From the NCBI GenBank assembly GCA_022828595.1, contig JAKGHH010000001.1:74706401-74770400 (forward strand): a DNA stretch of 64,000 bases, in the 5' to 3' direction. This stretch comes from Nelumbo lutea (Eukaryota; Streptophyta; Magnoliopsida; Proteales; Nelumbonaceae). The first letter of the stretch is position 1. Each line of letters starts with the position of its first letter. Of the stretch, positions 23,146-31,945 are shown piece after piece. Both the position numbers and the translations under genes were made by a program. Under the pieces are notes generated by a model. The model was not told the DNA's origin, searched no databases, and worked only from the letters and a program-made list of their open reading frames with translations.

Positions 23146-23998
23146 CTAACCTCTCCATACCTGGAAAAAGCAAAAGGGTATCAGTTGCCAAATCAAAAGT
23201 AAGAAATAAATAGACAAGCAACCTGAACTGAATGTGCAATAAGTGGCCATACATCCAATCCACCACTTGCACGAGCACCGACTTGGCCAAAAAATCCTCA
23301 ATTTTAACACATTCTTGAATGAGCTGCTGAATGGTAGCCCACAGCTTGTCATCCTTGCACTCAGAAACATTTTGAGGACTGTTGTACTAGGCAGTACTAC
23401 AACCCCAACCACCTGCCTTCTCAAGAAGAAAGAAGCAATGCCTCAAATTCCTAACCTTATTTGGGAAGTTGAAAATTTTCTTCCCATTGCGAAAGGGAAG
23501 ATAGAAACAAAAGGGACCCGAAACCTGCTTCATGTGCACCAAAGCCGAGAAGGCCTCAATACTCAGGGGAAAGCCGCGATGATGGAACAAACTGATTAAT
23601 GCAATTAGCGTCCTAACCCTGTTAGGAGTGAGCTGACCCAAGGATACTCAGTAACGCATTAAAACTGTGATGATGAAGGGATGTAGGGGAAAATGAAGGC
23701 CGACCGCCAAAGACTTCATAGACACATAAACCCTCCGGGCCATGCTCCCAAGGATAACGACTAGGACCGGGCATGATCCACTGGAACTCATCTAGGATCT
23801 CGTACCTCTAGCATAGTTCTACCACCTCGTCCGCTGACAACTCGGTTCCCCCAAATGAAGCCATCGCAGCCTCAACCTCCACTTGTCTGCCCACCATAGC
23901 CCCATCATAGAAAACCTTGAAAGACTCTTCATCTAAGGAGCTAGACTCTTCTCTGACCCACTAGAATAAACCCTATTCTCAGCGAAACTGTGAAACAT
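23146..23998 (-). pseudogene. Antisense ORF of the Tat element (gypsy-type transposon family)
   Basis: Read on the minus strand from ATG 23998, the segments MFHSFAEN, AMASFGGTELSADEVVE, GPEGLCVYE, LHPFIITVLMRY and GQLTPNRVRTLIALISLF come in the order seen in the plant 'putative gypsy-type transposon' antisense protein (PF04195-like, from memory of the family). A PFCFYLPFRNG segment lies near 23510. Frame changes and stops (around 23820 and 23650) break it. Its function in Tat elements is not established. Confidence 0.65.
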
Positions 23999-24533
23999 GT
24001 CGAGAATAAAGTACTCACCAGGAGAACGCTAGGAAGAACTCGGAACGACAGTCGTCAAACTTGGCAAAGGAAGAAAAAGTAGCTCGCCCACGGAAAACAG
24101 AGCTCACCTCAGTAGGAAACTCCGAATTCTCATCACACACCTATCCTCAGAAAAAGCCAAAGAACAATGACAAGTTGGGGCTGTAAATTCCCTATATTTA
24201 AAGCTTCTGGAAATAAAAGTCAACGGCCCAGATTGAAGCTACATGACAAGAGCACGTCTCCCATGATCAAGTGGTGATTGCGCCTGATAGGCTGCTGACA
24301 ACTGCCAGCAGACACGCACGCCGAACCTGTCAACATGCCAATTGCGATAGTTTGAAAAAATGGTGCGCATTTTTAAAATTAAAAAAAGCCCGTTGTCTTC
24401 ATCATCCGCTCCAAAACAAATGAACTGAACTAACTAAGTTGAACCAAACCGGTTCAAAAGGTCAAACAAACCTAAGAATGAAACAAAATTGCCCTAGGAA
24501 CTTCTACTCTCTTTGTCTACTAAATAGTGACTC

Positions 24534-24549
24534 GAGAGTGGGGGACAAT
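24534..24549 (+). other. Tat element polypurine tract
   Basis: A purine-rich gagagtgggggacaat immediately precedes the 3' LTR. Confidence 0.6.
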
Positions 24550-25046
24550 TGATGAGGGGCATTTTGGTTAACCTAATTGATGGTGGACAAATGGATGTTG
24601 TCAACAACACATCGTCTCACTCAACAAGATAGCTCGCCAAATTAACACGTGGCAGCTAACATTTAGTACATGGCCAAGCTAGAGTAAACTCAGCCCATAG
24701 TGTCTAGCATAGTAGAGCAGCTCGCCAAAGTAACACATGGCAGTCAGTATCTAGTACGTGGCCGAGCTAGGGCGATCTCAATCCGTCAACAGCCCTAGCT
24801 TGCCTGAAACAGTCCCAAAGGCAACGCCCGCGTAAGCGCTGTAACCACAACACAGAGAGCAGTCCATCGAGTTGACCGCCTCAAGACTAGTAGGTGACCT
24901 GTAACCGCCGTATGGATCTAGCAATCAGCTGACCAGTACACCCTAGAATTGAGGAAACAACTCCGTACAAGGGTTAGAGATGTTACCAATAGCATCTGAA
25001 CCTCACGTGGCTATAAAAAGACCCCCGGATCACTTCAAAAAATATG
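24550..25046 (+). repeat. Tat element 3' LTR, truncated after U3
   Basis: 497 bp aligned with 14530-15028 of the 5' LTR, from tgatgaggggcattttgg through the TATA box (tataaaaa, 25012-25019) to aatatg at 25046. The remaining ~260 bp (R and U5) are absent. The sequence goes straight into tggtc, the same 5-mer that precedes the 5' LTR. The break lies about 27 bp past the TATA box, near where transcription should start. Confidence 0.85.
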
Positions 25047-25205
25047 TGGTCCTAACTCCTAAATGAGTTAAATTCAGTTCTAGATGTGACCAGCATTCTA
25101 TATTCCTCTTTTTTGAAGTAAAGTTTCTTAATAATTGATTCAAACCAAACAATATCTAGAACCAACAATATGTCATCTTGTTCTCTGCTTTAACAAGTCT
25201 CCAAG

Positions 25206-25466
25206 TTACTTAGTTGCATCTTTGTCATTTTGGAACTTGGACGGCGAGCATCCACTAAGTTGTTCAAATACTGTATGAGCACCTTCAAGTTGGGGGAGCT
25301 TTTAACAGTTAAAAAGAAGGAGATTTCAGCTTAGTAAAGAAGAAGAAGATGGGTAGATACTCCATTTCTGCCATAAGGTAGAAGACGAAAAAGAAATAAG
25401 AAAGAAATAGATGCATACCTGTGCTCCAAACCCTTGCAAATCAAACCTGAAGAAATCTCTTGGCAT
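25206..25466 (-). CDS. Candidate small two-exon gene or gene remnant
   Basis: On the minus strand, ATG 25466 opens MPRDFFRFDLQGFGAQ, ending exactly at a good donor (CAG|GTATGC; exon 25419-25466). An acceptor at 25300-25299 would join in frame to LPQLEGAHTVFEQLSG..KFQNDKDATK and a stop (exon 25206-25298). A TATA-like tataaacc motif lies upstream near 25605. I do not recognise the protein (46 aa if spliced this way). It may be a real small gene or the 5' end of a gene whose remainder was lost near the Tat insertion 160 bp away. Splice sites are plausible, not proven. Confidence 0.3.
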
Positions 25467-25729
25467 GCTGTCTTGATGGAGAGAGATAGAGGGAAAGAAA
25501 GATAAGAAAACATTTATGGAAGCTCTCAACAGTGTTGTTTTTGCAGATGGAAGATGCTATTGGGAGTGGAAGAGAAACATGCGTGAAAGACAAAATCGTG
25601 AAGGTTTATATGATTAGAAGGAAAGAGATGGAAGAGCTTGGAGTGAGGAAGCAGACAAGAAGTATAGACATGTATTGTGACATGCAATGAACATTTTCAT
25701 TGCATAAGTATAGCGCGAGCATGTGGGTC

Positions 25730-26330
25730 TACACTGCCAATTTGGAGAGCATGAGAGGAAAATTATTTGAGAAAGGTGAGAGATGGAGAGGAGGGAAATC
25801 TACTGCCATCGAAAAGCCACTGGTTCAAAAATTGAGAGTAAAACTAAGTTTGAGTGTAAATGGGGAAAGATGATAGATACAAGAAAGAAAGCCGAGCTTG
25901 AGTGTAAATGGGAAGGATGAGAGATACAAGGAAGTTACTTTATTTGTCCACGTGTCATTCATGAAGAAAAAGGCTGCCCGAATGATGACTGAAGCTGAAC
26001 TTAGGACAATAGGGGGTTGATTTCCTTTACATGTGCACATGCAATAAATATCTCATTTTTTCTTTTTATATAGACTACCAATTCGGAGAGCTTGAGAGGA
26101 AAATTATTTGAGAAAGGTGAGAGACGGTGAGGAGGGAAATCTATTGCCATCAAAAAGCCACTAATTCGAAAAGTGAGAGTAAAACTGAGTGTAAATGGGG
26201 AAAGATGATAGATACAAGAAAGAAAGCCGAGCTTGAGTGTAAATGGGAAGGATGAGAGATACAAGGAAGTAACTTTATTTATTCACGTGTCACTCATGAA
26301 GAAAAGGCTGCTTGAATGGTGACTGAAGCT
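25730..26330. repeat. Tandem duplication, about 351-bp period
   Basis: 25730-26010 and 26081-26330 share long near-identical stretches (ggagagc..gagaggaaaattatttgag, cttgagtgtaaatgggaagg, then the ctgaagctgaact end). They are direct repeats. They lie upstream of the candidate minus-strand gene at 25206-25466, so promoter-proximal sequence may have been duplicated. No coding signal. Confidence 0.85.
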
Positions 26331-26341
26331 GAACTCAGAAC

Positions 26342-26632
26342 CAAGGTTTTAAAACCAACCTGGACAATAAATTGGTTAGGGTTCGGTTCCTAGTTCGAAT
26401 GGTCCTACTGTTAGAACCAAACGGATGATCTATTATAACAAAAAAAACAAAAATTAAACTATCCAAACCATTGAACGGTTCAAATGGTTTGACTACCTGA
26501 GTCAGCAGTTTGCTGACCAAATAAATGGTTTGGGGGAAAATAACGATTCTGGGGCAAAACAAAACCGTTCACCTGATCGATTCCCAGTTTTTCGGTCCGA
26601 TCATCTGGTCTGATCCAATTTTGAAAACCATG
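26342..26632 (-). mobile_element. hAT-like MITE, copy D (reverse orientation)
   Basis: Reverse-oriented member of the 431-718 family: caaggttttaaaacc at the left and ttttgaaaaccatg at the right. The flanking octamers ctcagaac (26334-26341) and ctcacgat (26633-26640) share five of eight bases. The interior contains the family's gtcagcagtttgctgac block in reverse. Non-coding. Confidence 0.7.
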
Positions 26633-26935
26633 CTCACGATAATATAATATAATATATATTATATATAATATAAGATGCTATTTCATTCAATAAATAATCA
26701 TAATTTACCTAAATAGTTATATTAAGACTGGTTTTAATAATCGTGTTTTGATAAATTTTTTGATTTCTTAAAAATTGGCCGATTAAACACCAAAATAGTT
26801 AATGGTACACAAGGTAACACATGGGAATCTACAGAGTTCCCATTTGGCAAAAGGGGAGACCACCCCTTTCCTTTTAATATATATATATATATATATATAT
26901 CCGAGTGTTAGTAAATTAGAGCTAGCAATCTTTAA

Positions 26936-27423
26936 TAGGGGTATAAATTGATCGAATTAGAATCAAATCATGTAATAAACATATAAATTCGATTCGATAT
27001 TCAACAAATGGATATTGAAAATTAATATTTGAATTAAAATTCGATTAAATATTCAAATATTCGATTTACTTCGAATTTGACCAATTAATTATTTTAGGTA
27101 ATTAATAAATATATAAACCAAATATTTTGTTTATATATAGTATATAAGTATATACATGATTTATATAATTTAATTATCATATATATATAAATTATATAAA
27201 ACATTTAATTATTTTATATATTATATATAAGAATTAAATAATTGGTCGAATTTAGATATTTATTGAATCAAATAAGGTCATATCTTAATTCTATACAATT
27301 AGCTATTTGATATGAATAAGATATCTGAATTCGACCGATTAGATATTCAAATTATCCGAATTTGATTCGATTATGTCAAATTTCGAATTTGAAGTCGTAT
27401 TTTCGAATACCGTTGACACCCTA
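26936..27423. mobile_element. AT-rich hAT-like MITE
   Basis: 488 bp with termini taggggtataaattga and, as the reverse complement of the right end, tagggtgtcaacggta. Flanking octamers atctttaa (26928-26935) and gtccttac (27424-27431) share five of eight bases. The interior is an AT-rich patchwork of attcgaat/tcgaatt. No coding capacity. Confidence 0.5.
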
Positions 27424-27540
27424 GTCCTTACTCCTTAATTAGCTAACAGATGTTGATTTGTTGACTGATGATGTCGTTGGTTAAGGTCGGAAGAAAATAG
27501 GAAACCTTGGTTGAGCATGTATATATGGATCGTCAAAGTA

Positions 27541-28050
27541 CATATCTGTGTACCCTATACTTTGGCTCGAGTGGCAATTTGGTCCCCGAACTTTAAAATG
27601 CAACAATCCTGTACCCGGATTTTCAAAATGTGATAATCCAGTATCCAAACTTTCAAAATGTGATAATCTAGTTCCTACCGTTAACCAATCCATTAATCAG
27701 CCGTTAAGTGACATTTGAAAAGTAAAAAATGCCCTTCGAATGCCATCTAATTCTCTTTATCAACCATCCAAATATTGACAAACAAATGAATAGTCCCAAA
27801 TCCTAGCCTCTTCTATTCAAAAAAGTTGGTAACTATTTAGAAGAATCTAGAATTTGGGACTGTTCATTTTATTGTCAATGTTTAGATGGTTGATAAAGAG
27901 AATTAGATGCGTTCTTAGAGCATTTTTGACTTTTTAAATGTCACTTAATGGCTGCTTAACGGACTGGTTAATGGCAGGTACTGGATTGTCACATTTTGAA
28001 AGTTTGGAGACCAAATTGTCAATCGAGCCAAAGTATAGGATACAGATCTT
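27541..28050. mobile_element. Foldback element with >200-bp inverted repeats (Mutator-like)
   Basis: The left arm begins with tgtaccctatactttggctc and its reverse complement, slightly changed, ends the right arm. The arms also share the cacattttgaaagtttgg-type block, the gttaatgg..tccg block and gataaagagaattagatg, over about 220 bp each with a short centre near 27810. Long TIRs without coding sequence are typical of nonautonomous Mutator-like elements. A target duplication was not resolved. Confidence 0.7.
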
Positions 28051-28102
28051 GAATTTTCCCTTTTTTTATTTGATCTAAGACTACTTAATCGCAAATTCAT
28101 AA

Positions 28103-28412
28103 GGTTGCATTTGGAATCAGTGTAAAACATCATCGGTGTAAAAGTGATTGTTGCTTTTTGAAAAACATGATGGGTGAAGAGTGTAGAGTTTTACATCGAT
28201 AAAAATCGATGTAGCATTTACATTGATAATTGATGTAAAGATTTATGTTTGATAAGTTTTACATTGACTGTTAACATAAAATCCACTCAATCCAAACGTA
28301 TGTAAAACTAAATCGGAGTAGAGCTTTACATCGATTATGATTATACACTCTCCTTCCAAACACGAACAAAATCAAACTAATGTAAAGTTTTGCACCGATT
28401 CCAAACACAGGC
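28103..28412. mobile_element. PIF/Harbinger-type MITE
   Basis: 310 bp flanked by TAA (28100-28102 and 28413-28415). TIRs: ggttgcatttggaatcagtg at the left; gcctgtgtttggaatcggtg as the reverse complement of the right end. The interior repeats gtaaaactt/tttacatcgat in both orientations. Non-coding. Confidence 0.8.
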
Positions 28413-28415
28413 TAA

Positions 28416-29591
28416 ACCACAAATATAGAAGTTTGAACTTTGAAGGCAACGGCCCGAACGCAGTGGTCTTGTAGTCAACGGGTGCTGATTCATTCATTTG
28501 TCTTCAAATTGCTGTTTTTCTTCTTAAATAAATAGTGCCCTTACAGTAGGTATAGATTGTCGTTTTCTACCTTGACTAAACACTGTTTTGGAGCTTTATG
28601 CATCAATTTCAAAATTTAACATGTAAAAGGCATTTGGGACTCACTTTGTTTAGTTTTTTTTCTTTTTTCCTATGGGACTCAGTAAAAAACCAAAAAGGAG
28701 CCGATCGACCCCAACCCTAAGCCAAATTGAGTAGAGTCTGGTCAAAACATCTTAAGAAATCCAAGGGGCACTCAGGATTGTTTCGCATACTTATCCCTTT
28801 AATTTTCTAGATCTCATTTGCCTTTCGCTCGCTTAGTGGGGTTGGTATGTGCTCTACATCAAAGTCGTTCAGTTGACTTCTAAGGAGAATATTTCCCAGT
28901 GTTTACATCCCTTTTACACGTCAATTTTTCTTGGTTGGTCCCCAGAAGATACATTAATATTGATCTTTTTTTTTGTATCCTCTACTTATTTATACACTTC
29001 TTTCTCTTCAATTTTCTCCTTCACTCAGACCAATCAGAGAACTACTTTCTTTTCTAGATAACAACTTTCTGTTTACTTTAATTTCTCAATTTTCATGAAC
29101 TTATAAATGTAAGGAAATAACGATTAAAAAATAGCATATTTGATAGAAATATTTCATCATTGCATAATTCCATTTCTGATCTTGGTGTTGTCATTGGTGG
29201 ATAATTGGACCGGCTTGTATCCAGATCGGTTTAGGAGAAATTATTCTCAATTGGAAAACCCGATTAAACTCTGTCAAGAATTGTTAGAGCCCCTATATAT
29301 ATTAGATGATTTATGATTCTGATACCATCTCTAATATATATAGATAGATAGATATGTTTTCTTGGGCCTTAAACCAAATTTTCATGTGACTCTGAAACTA
29401 AAAAGCTGAAATGAGTTCAAAGGTTATACGTACCAGAACTGTGCAATTCATTCACTTATTAATTTTCACGAACAATTAATTTCAGAGTAGAATAAAAAAG
29501 TGTATGAAGATGATGATGATGATGTGGACAATATATACAAGGGTCCAGATGGTCAGTGAGCTGAATTCCGTGGGAGGACGGAGCCGTTTTA
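28416..29591. other. Upstream intergenic region of GRP gene 1
   Basis: AT-rich, no supported gene. It contains a (TAGA)n/(TATA) run near 29330-29355 and probably holds distal regulatory DNA for the GRP gene at 29705. Confidence 0.4.
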
Positions 29592-29614
29592 TTGACTCTG
29601 AAGAGAGAAGTGGA
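29592..29614 (+). promoter_or_regulatory. Promoter block shared by the two paralogous GRP genes
   Basis: ttgactct(g)aagagagaagtgga is found 25 bp upstream of the TATA box here and, with one base missing, at 35369-35390 upstream of the second gene, while much of the surrounding sequence has diverged. A candidate cis-element; the binding factor is unknown. TTGAC is the core of plant W-boxes, which may be coincidental. Confidence 0.5.
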
Positions 29615-29638
29615 CAATATTGAGCTTCCATTTCACCT

Positions 29639-29647
29639 TATATATTA
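29639..29647 (+). promoter_or_regulatory. TATA box of GRP gene 1
   Basis: tatatatta, 66 bp upstream of the chosen ATG at 29705, in the same relative position as the TATA box of the paralogue at 35431. Confidence 0.65.
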
Positions 29648-29704
29648 AGCTGTAAACTAGTGAGTTGAAGGAAACCCATAATAATCGAGTTGCGCACTGC
29701 CAAC

Positions 29705-30364
29705 ATGTCTCACTCGATGGAGAGGTCGATTGCCTCCTTGTTAATCATCACATGTCTTCTATTTTGTGTTGCACACTTTCCTTGCAGCGTCAAAGCAAGG
29801 AGTCTCCTGCAGAAACAATCCAGTCCAAATGGGAGAAGACTGCTTGCGTCTTCCAGCGGTGGTGGTCGTGGTGGTGGGTTTGGTATTGGTGTGAGCCGTA
29901 ATGGGTCAAAGGTCGACATCGGTACCGGCGGTGGAGTTGGAGGAGGTGTCGCCACTAGTCGTGGCGGGGGTGTTACGGCTGGTGGAGGTGTGGGTGTAGG
30001 CGTTGGCGTTGAAATTGGAAAGGATGGAGTGAATATTGGTATAGGGGTGGGTGGTGGTGGCAGTATTACCACTCGTAACGGCACTGTGAGCGTGGGGGGT
30101 GGAGCTGGTGTTGGGATCAGTATCAACCGTGGTGGTGTAACAGTTGGTGGTGGAGGTGGAGGTGGAGGTGGCAGTGGTAGCGGTGGTAGTGGATCGGGTG
30201 GCGGGGCTGGAACTGGTAGTGCTGGAGGAGCGGTAGGACATGGAGAGGGGTCTGGTAATAGCAGTGCTACTGGTGCAAGTGGAGGAGGAAGCGGAACGGG
30301 GTCGGCAGGAGGTGGAGCAGCCATTGGAGGAGGTGGAGGTGGAGGTGGTGGTGGTGGAAATTGA
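29705..30364 (+). CDS. Secreted glycine-rich protein, family A, gene 1
   Basis: 219 aa. ATG 29705 is chosen because the frame's apparent upstream start is TTG and the paralogue at 35481 starts at the equivalent MSH. Residues 1-30 form a signal peptide: a short basic start (MERS), a hydrophobic core ASLLIITCLLFCVAHF, and likely cleavage after SVKA. Then comes a basic linker (ARSLLQKQSSPNGRRLL) and a Gly-rich body. The body is not a plain Gly run: it has regular units such as GFGIGVSRNGSKVDIGTGGG, GVNIGIGVGGGGS and GVGISINRGGV, then a (G/S)-rich tail with GGAVGHGEGSGN. This suggests an apoplastic or cell-wall structural protein. No intron is evident. The block at 29592 and the TATA box at 29639 are probable promoter parts. 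The function is inferred only from composition and the leader. Confidence 0.85.
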   Translation: MSHSMERSIASLLIITCLLFCVAHFPCSVKARSLLQKQSSPNGRRLLASSSGGGRGGGFGIGVSRNGSKVDIGTGGGVGGGVATSRGGGVTAGGGVGVGVGVEIGKDGVNIGIGVGGGGSITTRNGTVSVGGGAGVGISINRGGVTVGGGGGGGGGSGSGGSGSGGGAGTGSAGGAVGHGEGSGNSSATGASGGGSGTGSAGGGAAIGGGGGGGGGGGN

Positions 30365-31485
30365 GTTCGAAAAACCAACGAGTCCAGAGTTTCTTCGTGA
30401 TGTAAATTTGTTTCCGCCAATGACTAGCTCAGTGGTCATGACTTATAAGCATCTCTCTATTTAATTCTCTCCAAATGGATTGTAAATCCAAGCTTGCTTT
30501 CGTGTACTGGGTTTTGCAGTCTATCAGTGTACTAACAGTTTACTTATGTCTTCACCAAAAATAGAAGCAATTAAAAACTTAAGAACAAAAATCTCAACGA
30601 AGGTGTCTATTTATTTATTTATTTTTTTCATTTTGGTTTTTTATCCCCAAACTAATATCCTGAATTCCAGCTGATCAGGAAATGTTGGCATCTCAAAATT
30701 TTGATTAATAAAAATCAAATTTTATTAAGAAAGAAAGAAAGAAAGGGCGTTGAATATTTCCAAATTTAAATTTATGAATCATTTGCTTCAGCAACTTTCA
30801 CCATTAGCATACAAGCTTAGCTCTATATTTGCATTCATCCTCCAAATTATTCTTGTAATTAAAGGCATCGGATGAACAACCTGAGGTTGAATTGAATAGT
30901 TCTAGGGATAATTTTTATAGTTCAACCATAGAAGAGTATTAGAGAATAAAAATCTATTAATAAACTTCATTTATAATTTAAGCTTTTAAATTGAATGATT
31001 TTTTGAGATGGTATATTATAACTTGTTTGACCAAGTGGTCTGATGTTTGATAATCGTTTACTTTCATTATAATTAATTAAATTTCAACACAAGATATGGG
31101 TGAGGTTGTACTTCTTCACATTTCAAGTCCAATAAACTTTTGCATGAAGGGGCATATATTAGAAAATAAAAATCTATTCACGGACCTCATTTAACATGTT
31201 AAGCTTTTACGTTGAATGATTAAATGAAGGAAGGGATACTAATTACTACCATGCTTAATTTAATCATGAGGAGGCTGGAGGGCAACACATGCAGTGAAAA
31301 TATCAGATCATGAATCAGAAGTCAAATGGACTTGGGGATGCATCGCAGTTTGCAGCTGAAGCCTGAAAAATAGAAGTTATATAAAGCTCGTTAGTCCACA
31401 ATTCAGTCCATTTACATTCATCGCATAAATATGGCTAGCTAGCTAGTAAGTAAATGTATTAATTGAGAATATAATGAACCCTGTA

Positions 31486-31488
<3 letters not shown>
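30365..31488. other. Gene-free spacer downstream of GRP gene 1
   Basis: AT-rich, with no coding feature supported. Two similar phrases (gagaataaaaatctatta..aaacttcattta near 30945, and aaaataaaaatctattcac..acctcattta near 31165) suggest a small local duplication. Confidence 0.4.

Positions 31489-31532
<44 letters not shown>
31489..31532. repeat. (TTA)n microsatellite
   Basis: Uninterrupted ATT/TTA repeat, about 14 units. Confidence 0.95.
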
Positions 31533-31533
<1 letters not shown>

Positions 31534-31721
31534 ATGAGTTATCTTGCGAAGAAAACCCAACATGACCCAAGGGTCTCCCACTAAACAGCATTGGTTAAGT
31601 ATCCAAAAGGGGTTTTATGTAGAGAAAATCCCTAGGTTCCAATTTCTTTGTTAAACGCTTGGTGGGGTGTGGCTTGTGGTTTTTCTTGACCTGATTCTGT
31701 CAATCCAGTCGGCTTTCCTTA

Positions 31722-31839
31722 TGCTTAGTTTAGGAGGAGTACAGATGTAAATATGTAGAGTGCAAAACTTTATATTTTATATTATTTTGTATGTATTTAG
31801 GTTGTACATATTGCATTTGTACTCTTTTTAAACTGAGCC
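31722..31839. mobile_element. 118-bp Tourist-like MITE
   Basis: Flanked by TTA (31719-31721 and 31840-31842). Left end tgcttagtttaggaggagta; the reverse complement of the right end is ggctcagtttaaaaagagta. Members of the same family lie at 33900-34018 and 58305-58423, and a truncated one follows directly at about 31845-31945. Confidence 0.75.
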
Positions 31840-31844
31840 TTACG

Positions 31845-31945
31845 TTAAGGTTCTGTTTGAAAGAGTACAAATACAAAATTTGTAGAATATAAAACCTTAA
31901 CATTTTATATTATTTATATGTACGCATTTGTACTATTTCTGAGCT
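31845..31945. mobile_element. Truncated second copy of the same MITE
   Basis: Begins aggttctgtttgaaagagta a few bases after the previous copy and shares gtacaaata..tgtagaat and attttatattatttatatgtac. The right TIR is incomplete. Confidence 0.5.

Larger units (their letters stand above)
14530..25046 (+). mobile_element. Ty3/gypsy LTR retrotransposon, Tat lineage, decayed
   Basis: About 10.5 kb with LTR, primer site, gag, protease, RT, RNase H, a second RNase H, integrase, an antisense ORF in the 3' region, a polypurine tract and a partial 3' LTR. The second RNase H and the antisense ORF place it in the plant Tat group. Many stops, mostly TAG/TGA, make it inactive. The 5-mer tggtc flanks both ends (14525-14529 and 25047-25051). 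It also contains a probable nested non-coding insertion at about 21119-22860. Confidence 0.93.

Noticed and set aside
22869..23213. Plus-strand ORF of 114 codons
   Set aside because: Lies over the end of the Tat antisense region and shows no family resemblance; probably fortuitous.
29710..30420. Long minus-strand proline-rich ORF opposite GRP gene 1
   Set aside because: It is the reverse complement of GGN codons, which read as CCN; it has no independent start context. Likewise 35486-36013.
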